DNA of 64,000 nucleotides from Neobacillus drentensis. GTDB lineage: Bacteria; Bacillota; Bacilli; Bacillales; Cytobacillaceae. Every line of letters starts with the position of its first letter. Within the stretch, counting starts at the first letter, position 1. The stretch covers positions 982,001 to 1,046,000 of the forward strand of contig NZ_CP091110.1 in the NCBI RefSeq assembly GCF_021560175.1, written 5' to 3'. The position numbers and the translations under genes were made by a program. Below are positions 26,853-35,748 of the stretch, in pieces. A model generated the notes under the pieces. That model saw only the letters and a list, made by a program, of their open reading frames with translations. It searched no databases and was not told the origin of the DNA.

Positions 26853-26894
26853 GGGGACGGTTCTAATGCTTCTTGCATGGGGACCGTCTTCTTT
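26853..26894 (+). other. hairpin between the permease and serine dehydratase genes
   Basis: GGACGGT pairs with ACCGTC, followed by TTCTTT. It lies only 16 bases before the next start codon, so it may act as a partial terminator or attenuator inside the operon. Confidence 0.5.
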
Positions 26895-26908
26895 GAGGGA
26901 GTGATATT

Positions 26909-28468
26909 ATGTCTTTCACGAGTTTAAGAGAAGTAATTGAACTGGCCGAGCAGCAAAATATAACGATTGCGGAATTAATGATCCGAACTGAAATACAGCA
27001 AAAGAGCATTCCGCGGGAAGCGATTATCGAGAAAATGGCCGAGCAATTTAAGGTAATGGAAGAGGCTGTCCTTACGGGGACGACAAGTGCTGTCATGTCT
27101 CGTACCGGCTTGACAGGCGGCGATGGGTACCGACTTCACCAATACGCCCAAAATGGAAAATCCTTTATCAATCCCGTGACTTTAAATGCCGCAGCCAATG
27201 CACTAGCAGTATCAGAGGTTAATGCGGCAATGGGGCGGATTGTGGCAACACCGACTGCAGGCTCAGCAGGAATATTGCCGGCAGTACTTGTTCACGCTCT
27301 GAACAGCGGAAAATTCACACGGGAGCAGATCGTACTGTCAATGTTTACCGCCTCTGCCCTTGGTTTGGTGATTGCTAATAAAGCTTCCATATCAGGGGCT
27401 GCCGGCGGATGCCAGGCGGAAATCGGCTCAGCAACTGCGATGGCCGCTGGCACTTTAGTTGAGCTTGCCGGCGGCACTCCAAAGCAGGTTGGAAATGCCA
27501 TCGGAATTGCTTTGAAAAATTCACTGGGACTAGTTTGTGATCCGGTCGCCGGGCTGGTGGAAATTCCATGTATCCTTCGGAACGGGTTGCACGCAATTAC
27601 CGCCCAAGCTGCGGCAGATATGGCGTTAGCAGGGGTGGTCAGCATCATTCCACCGGATGAGGTGATCCATGTGATGCATGAAGTCGGGCAGCAAATGCCA
27701 GAGTCGCTGCGAGAAACAGGGATTGGCGGACTTGCCGGGACTCCGACAGGAAAAAAATTAAAAGAGCAGGTTTTCGGGGGAAGCAGTAAAAGTGGACCGG
27801 CGCAATACCAAAGTGCCTATGAGATTATCGGGCCTGTCATGGTGGGGCCATCCAGCTCTCATACCGCTGGGGCTGTCCGCATTGGCAATATTGCACGCCA
27901 GTTGTTAAACGAACAACCATTATTTGTGAGGTTTTCGTTAATGGGCTCCTTCGCCGAAACTTATCAAGGACATGGAACAGACCTGGCACTAATTGCCGGT
28001 GTAATGGGCATGACAACCAAGGATGGAGGCATTCCACAAGCTAAATCCATTGCTGAGGAAAATGGCTTACAATACGAGTTCACGAAACGAGTGCTTGGAA
28101 GCTACCATCCGAATACGGTGCTTGTAGAATTATCTGGGGCAACGCAGACTGTAAAGGTACTGGCCAGTTCTTTAGGCGGCGGCAAAGTAGAGGTTCAGGA
28201 ATTGAATGATTATCCCTTGAAGTTTTCCGGTGAACGGACGACACTTGTGATTCACCATACGGACCGAAAAGGGGTCATTTCCGAGCTATCAGGCATTCTT
28301 TATCAAAAAGGGCTTAATATTGCACGTATGGCGAATGAACGATCAAAAATCAATGGTCCAGCGATTACAATTTGCGAAATCGACAATCAGATTGGGGAAG
28401 AACTTTTAACCACATTAAAAAAGGAAATTCCAATCATTGATGAAATATTAATAATCCAGACTAAATAA
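26909..28468 (+). CDS. sdaA: L-serine dehydratase, single chain (alpha-beta fusion)
   Basis: A 519-residue iron-sulfur L-serine dehydratase that turns L-serine into pyruvate and ammonia. Residues 1-290 equal the SdaAA alpha subunit, with cluster cysteines Cys168, Cys210 and Cys221. Residues 300-440 equal the SdaAB beta subunit (EIIGPVMVGPSSSHTAGAVR). Residues about 444-519 are an ACT domain (HHTDRKGVISELSGILYQKG). In B. subtilis the two subunits are separate genes, and in E. coli SdaA the order is beta then alpha, so this alpha-beta order is notable. The ATG at 26909 follows GAGGGAG. It completes the pathway threonine to glycine, serine and pyruvate. Confidence 0.9.
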   Translation: MSFTSLREVIELAEQQNITIAELMIRTEIQQKSIPREAIIEKMAEQFKVMEEAVLTGTTSAVMSRTGLTGGDGYRLHQYAQNGKSFINPVTLNAAANALAVSEVNAAMGRIVATPTAGSAGILPAVLVHALNSGKFTREQIVLSMFTASALGLVIANKASISGAAGGCQAEIGSATAMAAGTLVELAGGTPKQVGNAIGIALKNSLGLVCDPVAGLVEIPCILRNGLHAITAQAAADMALAGVVSIIPPDEVIHVMHEVGQQMPESLRETGIGGLAGTPTGKKLKEQVFGGSSKSGPAQYQSAYEIIGPVMVGPSSSHTAGAVRIGNIARQLLNEQPLFVRFSLMGSFAETYQGHGTDLALIAGVMGMTTKDGGIPQAKSIAEENGLQYEFTKRVLGSYHPNTVLVELSGATQTVKVLASSLGGGKVEVQELNDYPLKFSGERTTLVIHHTDRKGVISELSGILYQKGLNIARMANERSKINGPAITICEIDNQIGEELLTTLKKEIPIIDEILIIQTK

Positions 28469-28480
28469 TGATTTCGTGAG

Positions 28481-28516
28481 AAAGGCAACTAACCACTATG
28501 GCAGTTGCCTTTTTCA
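28481..28516 (+). terminator. terminator after sdaA
   Basis: AAAGGCAACT (28481-28490) pairs with AGTTGCCTTT (28503-28512), then TT. Confidence 0.8.
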
Positions 28517-28605
28517 GTTTCCTGACAATAGCCTTTTTCTTGCTGATAATCAGAATATATTTTCTGCAGAGTACTTTCGTTAATTTCCCTATAAACGTAA
28601 TTTTT

Positions 28606-29772
28606 TTACCCCGCTAGCTGTTGTTCATGTTCATGATCAAATCTTCTAAATCTAATAAGTGAGTAAACAAGTACAAGCATCACTCCAAGCGCCAAATAAG
28701 GAAGGTAAGGAGAATGAATCGACTGAACAAACAGGTACAACAGCAGATATATTATCGAACGGCCAAGTGTGATTAAGAATTCACGTTTCAAAAGAATCAC
28801 GATTTGATCTTCTTTTTTCATGCCGTTTAAATATCGGAAAAAGGTATTGTCCATTGTGTAACCGTACACGTAAACTGAAATCACAAGTCCGACCATTGCC
28901 ACAAAATAAAGTGGTTTTAATTGTGCGAAGCCGGTGATCAGAATGAACGCGATACTAATTAGGGTATAAATCACAAACTGTTTTTCCATTTTCAATTCTT
29001 TCAATCTCGTTATATATACAATGCCAATGGTTAAAACCACAATATTTAACACATTCAAATACGATACATAAAGTGCATTTTTGGATAAAACCACCATCAA
29101 AATGACTTGAAGGCACGCCATACATTCTAAAACGCCTGCAGTAATGATCCCAAATGGCACCATTTGTTTAGATACTTTAACAGTCCTATAATCGTGGACG
29201 AAGTTGGATTTAAATTCAGCTTCAATGGAAGGCATTTTTGTGACCGCAACAAAATAAAAAATTGAAATCAAAAGCATAAAACAAAAGGAAACCGTGAAAT
29301 TAAAATAATAAATGAAAAAAGAGTTAATGAGCGGAAGTATAATCATTAAGATATTCTTTACATAACCAATTCGCGAATTAAAGATATCGAGTTCTGATCG
29401 AGTTGATAGAACACTTAACGCGTAATTGGAAGACGAATAAAAGAAACCAAAAACACAGCCAAAACAAGCAGATGAGATGACAAGAAGAACTATATGATTT
29501 AAGTAAGAACTTAAAAGCAGGACAATAAAAAGGATGATGGCGGACAAAGCGCTTAAATAATAGCTTGTTTTTAACTTATTTTTAAATAGATAATATGTTC
29601 CGATTGTATATGCAAAGCACGACAAAAAATAACTTAAGCCATTGAAGGCAATCAGTAGTCCGAGTGTGGTGCTGTTTTTCCAGAAATAATAACTGATAAA
29701 AATGGTGCTGTACCCGGTTATGCTCAAAAAAACCGATTGAAGAAGGAACAGCTTTTTCAAATCTGAATTCAT
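28606..29772 (-). CDS. MFS-like membrane protein
   Basis: A 388-residue protein with about 12 hydrophobic segments and few charged loops, fitting a major facilitator. The motif SNYALSVLSTRSELDIFNSRIGY follows helix 4, as in some Bacillus MFS proteins. The usual G-x3-D-R-x-G-R-[KR] loop is absent. The second ATG (29772) has better spacing to AAGAG than the first (29781). It is a single gene on the minus strand and I do not recognise a substrate. Confidence 0.6.
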   Translation of the reverse strand: MNSDLKKLFLLQSVFLSITGYSTIFISYYFWKNSTTLGLLIAFNGLSYFLSCFAYTIGTYYLFKNKLKTSYYLSALSAIILFIVLLLSSYLNHIVLLVISSACFGCVFGFFYSSSNYALSVLSTRSELDIFNSRIGYVKNILMIILPLINSFFIYYFNFTVSFCFMLLISIFYFVAVTKMPSIEAEFKSNFVHDYRTVKVSKQMVPFGIITAGVLECMACLQVILMVVLSKNALYVSYLNVLNIVVLTIGIVYITRLKELKMEKQFVIYTLISIAFILITGFAQLKPLYFVAMVGLVISVYVYGYTMDNTFFRYLNGMKKEDQIVILLKREFLITLGRSIIYLLLYLFVQSIHSPYLPYLALGVMLVLVYSLIRFRRFDHEHEQQLAG

Positions 29773-30108
29773 TAAAAACATCTCTTTTCTCGTTGAATTA
29801 AAGCATTTGTATACTTAGTTTAAAGGATAAACAAAGTATTGTAAAGGAGAATTAATTTACACTCATGATGGATATTAAGTCAAGGCTCTCATATATGGTG
29901 AGAGCCTTTTTACTTATGTCTGAACACTTACATCATAAAAACGACGCTACACCAAAGGGAAAGAAAATACATGATCTTTAAAGAGAATAAAAGCTTCTAA
30001 ATGATGAGGCTGCTTTGGCAATGGCAAAGCACTGGTGGGAACCTCTTGTTTCAAGCAACTTAGAAGGGGGTAATAAAAAAGAAAACCTATTAGAGGGGGT
30101 GGCACAAT
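29773..30108. other. intergenic region with an orphan terminator
   Basis: A perfect hairpin (AAGGCTCTCA and TGAGAGCCTT, 29882-29908) followed by TTTT lies on the plus strand at least 100 bases from any known plus-strand gene. It could end a short untranslated RNA starting near 29800-29850. A 38-codon ORF from 29863 runs through the hairpin and is probably not real. Confidence 0.5.
29882..29912 (+). terminator. orphan rho-independent terminator
   Basis: Ten-base perfect arms with loop TATATGG and a T-run. No plus-strand gene ends here. Confidence 0.75.
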
Positions 30109-30267
30109 ATGAAAATAGAAGTGAAATGTAATGTTAAAAATTGCAAGTATTGGGCTGATGGCGACCAATGTGTGGCTGACTCCATTTATGTGATCGGTTC
30201 ACACGGCAGCAGCGAGGCTGATAGTGTGGAAGAAACAGCTTGCAAAACTTTCGAGCTTCGTGAATGA
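30109..30267 (+). CDS. DUF1540 protein, small Cys-rich
   Basis: A 52-residue protein with ribosome site GAGGGGGTGG. Four conserved Cys occur in the DUF1540 pattern: CNVKNCKYWADGDQC (Cys7, Cys12, Cys21) and ACKTF (Cys45). They probably bind one zinc ion. DUF1540 proteins are small, often duplicated in spore-forming Firmicutes, and of unknown role. The gene is monocistronic with a strong terminator. Confidence 0.85.
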   Translation: MKIEVKCNVKNCKYWADGDQCVADSIYVIGSHGSSEADSVEETACKTFELRE

Positions 30268-30274
30268 AAATCAG

Positions 30275-30319
30275 GGGACTGTTCTTCTGCTTCACAAGCA
30301 GAAGGGCAGTCCTTTTCTT
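30275..30319 (+). terminator. terminator after the DUF1540 gene
   Basis: Long imperfect stem GGACTG-TTCTTCTGCTT with AAGCAGAAGGGCAGTCC, then TTTTCTT. Confidence 0.85.
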
Positions 30320-30371
30320 AAATGCCGGGAAAGAAACGGTATAGCTTGAACGAGAGAGGAGAACATCAAGC

Positions 30372-31154
30372 ATGAAAAAACGATACATAATGATACTATC
30401 GTGCTTGTTTCTAATGGGGATGCTGACTGGCTGTATCCAAAAGGATCAGCTGGCAGATGGAACAAAGCTGATAGATAAGCAGAAATTCATTTTTGCAGCT
30501 TCAGGAGAATTTAAGCCTTTTAGCTATGTTAAAAATGATGAGTTATCGATGACCGGTTTCGATATTGAGGTAGGAAACGCAGTTGGAAAAGAACTGGGCC
30601 TTAAACCAGTCCAAAAGAGGATGAAATTCAAAGGACTCATCGAGGGCATTAAAACGGGACGGGCAGACGCAGCCGTTGCCAGCCACACCATTAACCCAGA
30701 GCGTGCCAAACAAGTTAACTTTTCCACACCCTACTATTACTCAGGTCCACAGATTTTCACAAGACCTGACAGCAATATTAAAACAGTAGATGACTTAAAA
30801 GGAAAAGAAGTTGCCGTTGCAAAGGGCTCCACTTATGCGGATACAGCCAAAAAGTATACCAGCAATATTAAAATGTACGACAGTGATATTACGGCATTAA
30901 AAGCGCTAAGTATTGGCCGGCATGACGCCGTTATTACCGATTTTGTCACTGGTAAAAGTGCAAAAAAAGAGGGGTTCAAGATTCAGGGGCAGCAGTTAAT
31001 CGAGCGAAGCGAGCAGGCTATTGTTGTTCCGAAGGATAATCCAAAGCTGCTTAAGCGAATTAATGACGCACTTCAAAGACTTCGTAACGATGGAACACTA
31101 TCACGGATCAGTCAAAAGTATTTTGGTGAGGATATTACGAAAAAACCAGAATAA
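30372..31154 (+). CDS. amino-acid ABC transporter lipoprotein
   Basis: A 260-residue solute-binding protein with lipobox LTGC (Cys21). The core (KFIFAASGEFKPFSYV, MTGFDIEVGNAVGKEL and GRADAAVASHTINPERAKQ) places it in the polar amino-acid family (glutamine, arginine or similar). ATG 30372 follows GAGAGGAG. It is the first gene of a second ABC importer in this window and is clearly different from the TcyA-like one. The ligand cannot be fixed by eye. Confidence 0.85.
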   Translation: MKKRYIMILSCLFLMGMLTGCIQKDQLADGTKLIDKQKFIFAASGEFKPFSYVKNDELSMTGFDIEVGNAVGKELGLKPVQKRMKFKGLIEGIKTGRADAAVASHTINPERAKQVNFSTPYYYSGPQIFTRPDSNIKTVDDLKGKEVAVAKGSTYADTAKKYTSNIKMYDSDITALKALSIGRHDAVITDFVTGKSAKKEGFKIQGQQLIERSEQAIVVPKDNPKLLKRINDALQRLRNDGTLSRISQKYFGEDITKKPE

Positions 31155-31189
31155 TAGATTGATCATTAGAAAGAAAGGATGTTGTTATT

Positions 31190-31855
31190 TTGCCTAGTTT
31201 TTCTCACTTTTTACATACGTTGATCAGCAGCAAAAACCTTTTCATAGATGCAGCGCTGTTGACATTAAAGCTTACGGTTGTTTCTATTTTAATTGGGATT
31301 TTATTTGGATTATTTTTTGCTCTTTTAAAAATATCGAGGATTAAAGTATTGGAATATATTTCAAATGCGTATGTATTCCTAGTAAGGGGAACTCCGCTTA
31401 TAGTTCAGATTTTCATTCTGTATTTTGGCTTCAGCGGAATTTTCCTCATTCCTGACTTTTGGGCGGCGGCTCTGGCACTCGCCTTCCATAACGGTGCCTA
31501 TATTGCTGAAATTTTCAGGGGAACAATTCAGTCCATTGATAAGGGGCAAATGGAAGCGGCACGATCTCTCGGTATGACCAGAATACTAGCAATGCGCCGT
31601 ATCATTCTTCCACAGGCTTTCAAGAGGGCACTGCCTCCCCTTGGAAACCAATTTATTATTGGACTTAAGGATTCATCTCTGGCCGCCTTTATTTCCATGA
31701 ATGAATTGTTCAATGTCTCAACGACACTGGGTTCCAATAATTTCGATGAAATGACCTACTTGTTAATAGTAGCCGTTTATTATCTCATACTTGTTGCAGT
31801 ATTAACGATGCTGGTGAGCCTGTTCGAAAAGAGATTGGCCGTTAGTGATCGATAG
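31190..31855 (+). CDS. polar amino-acid ABC transporter permease
   Basis: A 221-residue HisM/GlnP-type permease. FLVRGTPLIVQIFILYFGFS and the EAA loop MEAARSLGMTRILAMRRIIL are present. Start is TTG 31190 after AAAGGATG. It lies 35 bases after the binding protein and 12 bases before the ATPase. Confidence 0.85.
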   Translation: MPSFSHFLHTLISSKNLFIDAALLTLKLTVVSILIGILFGLFFALLKISRIKVLEYISNAYVFLVRGTPLIVQIFILYFGFSGIFLIPDFWAAALALAFHNGAYIAEIFRGTIQSIDKGQMEAARSLGMTRILAMRRIILPQAFKRALPPLGNQFIIGLKDSSLAAFISMNELFNVSTTLGSNNFDEMTYLLIVAVYYLILVAVLTMLVSLFEKRLAVSDR

Positions 31856-31867
31856 GAGGACGATAGC

Positions 31868-32611
31868 GTGAATGAACGAGAAATGATAAAAATAGAAAAC
31901 TTACATAAATCTTATGGCAGTTTACATGTATTAAAAGATATAAACATGTCCGTGTATGAAAGTGAAGTTGTCTGCTTGGTCGGAGCATCTGGTTCTGGTA
32001 AAAGTACGCTGCTGCGCTGCCTGAACTTTTTAGAAAAAAGGGATGGTGGGAGAATTTCAATCCGCGGGGAAGAGATTAGCCCGGAAACCCACAATATTAA
32101 TAATGTCCGCCAAACGGTGGGGATGGTCTTCCAGCACTTTAATCTATTCCCGCATAAAACTGTTCTTGAAAATGTCATGGAAGCACCTATCATGGTAAAG
32201 AAAATCCCTAAAGACCAGGCGATTGCTGAAGCAAAGGAGCTGCTCCAAAAGGTGGGTCTTGAGGATAAGGCAGATGTTTATCCTAGCAAATTGTCAGGCG
32301 GTCAAAAGCAGCGTGTGGCAATTGCCAGGTCGCTGGCGATGAAGCCCGATATCATGCTTTTTGATGAACCGACATCTGCCCTTGATCCGCAGCTTGTTGG
32401 TGAGGTATTGACAACCATGAAAGAGTTAGCCGATGAAGGAATGACGATGGTAGTGGTTACGCATGAAATGGGCTTCGCTCGTGAGGTTGCTGATTGGATT
32501 GTCTTTATGGACGATGGGAGAATTATCGAAAGAGATCGGCCAAATGAATTCTTTGATCATCCAAAAGAGGAACGTACAAAAGAATTCCTCCAAGCTACCA
32601 TGTTAAAATAA
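31868..32611 (+). CDS. polar amino-acid ABC transporter ATPase
   Basis: A 247-residue ATPase with Walker [11 protein letters not shown]-loop [11 protein letters not shown], signature LSGGQKQR, Walker [15 protein letters not shown] and VVTHEMGFA. Start is GTG 31868, seven bases after AGGAGG. It completes the importer. ArtM/GlnQ-type proteins of B. subtilis are the nearest known relatives. Confidence 0.88.
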   Translation: MNEREMIKIENLHKSYGSLHVLKDINMSVYESEVVCLVGASGSGKSTLLRCLNFLEKRDGGRISIRGEEISPETHNINNVRQTVGMVFQHFNLFPHKTVLENVMEAPIMVKKIPKDQAIAEAKELLQKVGLEDKADVYPSKLSGGQKQRVAIARSLAMKPDIMLFDEPTSALDPQLVGEVLTTMKELADEGMTMVVVTHEMGFAREVADWIVFMDDGRIIERDRPNEFFDHPKEERTKEFLQATMLK

Positions 32612-32691
32612 AATAGCAAAAGCTCCAATAACAATGATTGGCTTAATCAAAATGAATAATTGTTAATACTCAAGATGTTTGGAGAATAACG

Positions 32692-32748
32692 AAGAGGGGC
32701 TGTTCACGAAGTGTTGGAAAATAACTTTGTGAACAGCCCCTCTTCCCT
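32692..32748. terminator. bidirectional terminator between the ABC operon and azlD
   Basis: Sixteen-base perfect arms AAGAGGGGCTGTTCAC (32692-32707) and GTGAACAGCCCCTCTT (32729-32744) with a 21-base loop. Confidence 0.85.
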
Positions 32749-32771
32749 TATTACAGCAGTACTTTACCAAG

Positions 32772-33098
32772 TTAAAACACAAAACGTAAGACCATTATAG
32801 AGAGGATTCCAGCGACAACAGTTCCTAATAAACTGCGTGTGACAATCGCAATCATAAAAGCAGGCAAAGCGGCGAGTAGTTCAAGGTTTTTTTGCAAAGG
32901 TTCCAATTTTCCGTTTGGCATTAGTAATTCTTGCCCCACTAAGGCTGCCATAACGGCAATGGGAACGTAGTTCAACCACCGCATGGTCCATTCTGGCAGT
33001 TCAACACGGCTCAAGATCGCAATTGGAAGTACTCTTGGAATGAATGTTACAAGGGCTGAGCCTAAAATAATTAAAAAGATGGACCATCTTACTTCCAT
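32772..33098 (-). CDS. azlD: branched-chain amino-acid exporter subunit AzlD
   Basis: A 108-residue membrane protein with four hydrophobic segments. It contains the AzlD pattern ALVTFIPRVLPIAIL and WLNYVPIAVMAALVGQELL. With AzlC it forms a two-subunit exporter for branched-chain amino acids and their analogues. Its start overlaps the end of azlC by 10 bases, so translation is coupled. Confidence 0.88.
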   Translation of the reverse strand: MEVRWSIFLIILGSALVTFIPRVLPIAILSRVELPEWTMRWLNYVPIAVMAALVGQELLMPNGKLEPLQKNLELLAALPAFMIAIVTRSLLGTVVAGILSIMVLRFVF

Positions 33099-33808
33099 TT
33101 TTCCACCACCATTCCTACACTAGAGGCAATGATAGTCGCCACAATAACACCTACACTTCCAGATGCCACTAAACTTACCCCTACAACAATAGCAACAGCA
33201 GTTAGTGCAACAAGAACATCTTTCATCCATTTTCTTCGGCTGATCAATTGCAGGACAAGCAGGCCAATAAACATACCCGGCAATGCAAAATCAAGACCGA
33301 ATTTTTCCGGGTTCGAAATCCATTCTCCGAAAATTGCTCCTGCAATATTAGCAATAAACCAATTTAAATAAGCAGTTATATTTAACCCATACATCCATTT
33401 TTCGCTAAGCCATTTTTTACTTGCTGCTTCATTCATTGCTACACCAAATGTTTCATCGGTAAGTAAAGAACCGATAAATATATTCTTGAAGGGTGTAAGA
33501 TGACGGAAATAAGGCGATATAGCCGCGCTCATTAAAAGATGGCGGAGGTTAATAAAGAAAATAGTAAAAATAATCGCTAGAGTTGGACTATTAGCTCCAA
33601 TCATCGCGGCTGCAATAAATTGACCTGAACCAGCGTATAAAAGTAAGGAAATGAGTCCAATTTCAACAATCGATAGTCCTGCTGTTTTTTCCACAACACC
33701 GGCCGCAAAGCCAATACTTAAGTATCCAAGTACAGTGGGCAGACAATCCTTTACACCGGCAAGGAAGCTGCTTTCTTCCCGCAAAAACGTGTTATCACTG
33801 ATGTTCAA
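33089..33808 (-). CDS. azlC: branched-chain amino-acid exporter subunit AzlC
   Basis: A membrane protein with seven to eight hydrophobic segments. GVKDCLPTVLGYLSIGFAAG, LLYAGSGQFIAAAMIGAN and FFINLRHLLMSAAI are typical of AzlC. I place the start at TTG 33808 after GGGTGA (239 residues). The frame is open to 33892, but that would run through the operator repeats shared with the divergent regulator, so the start is uncertain. It forms an operon with azlD and is probably controlled by the adjacent MocR regulator. Confidence 0.8.
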   Translation of the reverse strand: MNISDNTFLREESSFLAGVKDCLPTVLGYLSIGFAAGVVEKTAGLSIVEIGLISLLLYAGSGQFIAAAMIGANSPTLAIIFTIFFINLRHLLMSAAISPYFRHLTPFKNIFIGSLLTDETFGVAMNEAASKKWLSEKWMYGLNITAYLNWFIANIAGAIFGEWISNPEKFGLDFALPGMFIGLLVLQLISRRKWMKDVLVALTAVAIVVGVSLVASGSVGVIVATIIASSVGMVVEKWK

Positions 33809-33830
33809 ATCTTTCACCCACTTATAAGAA

Positions 33831-33898
33831 ATTGTATGTAAATTTACTTTATCATCCCTATTGTATGGCTTCAATGATATAATTGTATGCAATACAAT
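33831..33898. promoter_or_regulatory. repeat operator between azlC and the MocR regulator
   Basis: Three direct copies of ATTGTATG (33831-33838, 33860-33867, 33882-33889) plus an inverted ATACAAT (33892-33898). The last pair forms the 7-3-7 palindrome ATTGTAT-GCA-ATACAAT. A TATAAT -10 (33878-33883) of the regulator gene overlaps it. MocR-type regulators commonly bind direct repeats, so this is the likely operator for both divergent genes. Confidence 0.6.
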
Positions 33899-33917
33899 TT
33901 TTCGGGCGAGGTGTTAT

Positions 33918-35303
33918 ATGCCAGTTAATTCATTTGAAAATTATCCTATGTCGTGGAAGCCGGATAAAAATCAGCTTGCTGCTCCATTATATCGATCGAT
34001 TGCCAGTCTGCTGGAATATGATATACTCAATGGTTTTCTCGCACCCAATACGCAACTTCCTCCTCAGCGAGAAATTGCAGACTATCTTGATATAAACCTA
34101 AGCACTGTCACAAGAGCATTTAAAATATGCGAGATGAAAGGATTCATCTATGCCGTTACGGGAAGAGGAACCTTTGTTACGCCCAATATAAAAAATGCGA
34201 TCTTTATGGCGGACAGTGATGAGAATAAGAATTATATAGAGATGGGGATCATCAAGCCCCTTGACAGCACAAACGCATTCGTCGCACAAGCGATTAAAAA
34301 CATTGCCACCAAAGATTATCTGGAAAATTTATTAGATTACAGACATCCGTTGGGAATGCCTTACCACCGAATGGCAGCTAAAAAGTGGATGCAGCGCTTT
34401 AACATGGATGTACCCATTGAAAATATAGCGATCACTTCAGGAGGGCAAAACTCGTTTTCGCTTATTCTAATGGCCTTGTTTCATCCGGGAGATAAAATAG
34501 CGGTCGATATCTATACTTATCCTAATTTTATTGAACTGGCCAAAATACTAAATATCCAATTAATCCCTATTGAGGGGGATGAGTTAGGCATGAAGCCGGA
34601 GAGATTGGATGCCGTCTGCAGAACAAATCCATTGCAGGGAATTTATTTGAGCCCCTCCTGCAACAATCCTACTGCTGTATCAATGAATATGAACCGCCGA
34701 AAGGAAATAGCAGAGGTCATTAATAAACACAGGCTTATTTTGATAGAGGATGATGTATACTCTTTCCTGGCACCAACAGGCTATTTCCCTATTTCACATT
34801 TTGTACCGGAAAGGTTTGTTTATATCCTGAGTATTGCCAAATCACTCAGCTCTGGTATCCGCGTTGCCTTTATCGCTTACGCCAATCAATTTGTTGAAAA
34901 AATCACCTATGGAATTTTCAATCTCAATGTAAAAACATCTGCCTTAAATGCTGAAATTATCACAGAATTAATTAATACAGGGGCTGCTGAACAAATTATT
35001 AGGAAGAAGCGGGAAATTTCGCAAGAACGGAACCATCTTTACCAGAAATACTTTCAAATCAATCATCCGAGCGAAAACCCGATTAGTTTTTTTCGCTGGT
35101 TACCATTGCATAAAGAATGGCAGCTAAACCAGTTTGAGGATATTGCTTTAAACCAGGGAATCCATGTTTATCATTCACATCGTTTCTTGGTCAAAAAAGA
35201 TGAATCACCTCAATTTATTCGTATTTCACTAACATCTCCTAAGGACTCTGTTGAATTGGAGAAAGGGCTTTGCATCCTAAAGAAATTTTTGTTAGAGTCG
35301 TAA
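33918..35303 (+). CDS. MocR-type (GntR-aminotransferase) regulator
   Basis: A 461-residue protein starting at ATG 33918 after GCGAGGTG. Residues about 15-80 are a GntR winged helix (LYRSIASLLEYDILNGFLAP, then PPQREIADYLDINLSTVTRA). Residues about 115-460 are a fold-type I aminotransferase (NIAITSGGQNSFSLILMAL, YLSPSCNNPTAVSM) with the PLP lysine in SIAKSLSSGIR. Such proteins sense PLP with an amino acid or amine ligand. Divergence from azlCD and shared repeats suggest that it controls branched-chain amino-acid export. Confidence 0.88.
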   Translation: MPVNSFENYPMSWKPDKNQLAAPLYRSIASLLEYDILNGFLAPNTQLPPQREIADYLDINLSTVTRAFKICEMKGFIYAVTGRGTFVTPNIKNAIFMADSDENKNYIEMGIIKPLDSTNAFVAQAIKNIATKDYLENLLDYRHPLGMPYHRMAAKKWMQRFNMDVPIENIAITSGGQNSFSLILMALFHPGDKIAVDIYTYPNFIELAKILNIQLIPIEGDELGMKPERLDAVCRTNPLQGIYLSPSCNNPTAVSMNMNRRKEIAEVINKHRLILIEDDVYSFLAPTGYFPISHFVPERFVYILSIAKSLSSGIRVAFIAYANQFVEKITYGIFNLNVKTSALNAEIITELINTGAAEQIIRKKREISQERNHLYQKYFQINHPSENPISFFRWLPLHKEWQLNQFEDIALNQGIHVYHSHRFLVKKDESPQFIRISLTSPKDSVELEKGLCILKKFLLES

Positions 35304-35320
35304 AGTTCTGGTCACGTTGT

Positions 35321-35352
35321 CCCAGACACTCTAGTCACCTTGAGTGTCTGGG
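35321..35352 (+). other. hairpin after the MocR gene
   Basis: CCCAGACACTC (35321-35331) pairs with GAGTGTCTGGG (35342-35352). No T-run follows, so it may stabilise the 3' end rather than terminate. Confidence 0.5.
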
Positions 35353-35405
35353 GAAACTAACCTGAGGAGTAATATTTTAAATTATCTTAATATTGGAAAT
35401 TATTG

Positions 35406-35434
35406 TTGACAATAGAAAAATAGGGTGCTAACAT
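35406..35434 (+). promoter_or_regulatory. promoter of the T-box operon
   Basis: TTGACA (35406-35411), a 17-base spacer ending TGC (extended -10) and TAACAT (35429-35434). Confidence 0.65.
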
Positions 35435-35447
35435 TCTTATAAACCAA

Positions 35448-35708
35448 AGACGAGGGAGTAAAACTGTTAAACGATCTCTTAGCGAATCCGGGATGGTGTA
35501 AGCCGGACAGATGCAGTCACAGCAATTGGGCCTCAGAGGGCGAAGTGAAAGAATTTTTTTAGTAGCTTAGACGCAAAGCCAGCGTTATGGGGCTAAGGGT
35601 GTGAAAACAACACCCTGCAGAGTGGGTATGTATGATACATATCAAACAAGGTGGTACCGCAAGTTAACACTTGTCCTTGAATTATATTTAAGGACAGGTG
35701 TTTTTTAT
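35448..35708 (+). ncRNA. T-box leader
   Basis: Stem I elements are visible: AGTA of the specifier loop (35457-35460), the distal AGCGAATCCGG...GATGGTGTAAGCCGG loop (35481-35505), and the descending strand with GCAATTGGG (35522-35530). The 14-base T-box sequence AAGGTGGTACCGCA ends at 35661, with terminator arms AACACTTGTCCTT and AAGGACAGGTGTT then T-run (35666-35706). The specifier is unclear. UGG (Trp) fits the loop best, but the T-box base U in UGGU predicts a tRNA with discriminator A, and Trp tRNA normally has G. UUG (Leu) or AUU (Ile) would fit that base. Confidence 0.9.
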
Positions 35709-35748
35709 TTATTTTATGAGCCCAAACAACTGTAAAGGAGAAGGTGTG

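Noticed and set aside
29863-29979. 38-codon plus-strand frame
   Set aside because: It reads straight through a perfect terminator hairpin and its product has no protein-like features.
35522-35530. Firm assignment of the T-box specifier as UGG (Trp)
   Set aside because: The loop alignment allows UGG, but the UGGU in the T-box predicts discriminator A, while Trp tRNA usually has G. Left unresolved.
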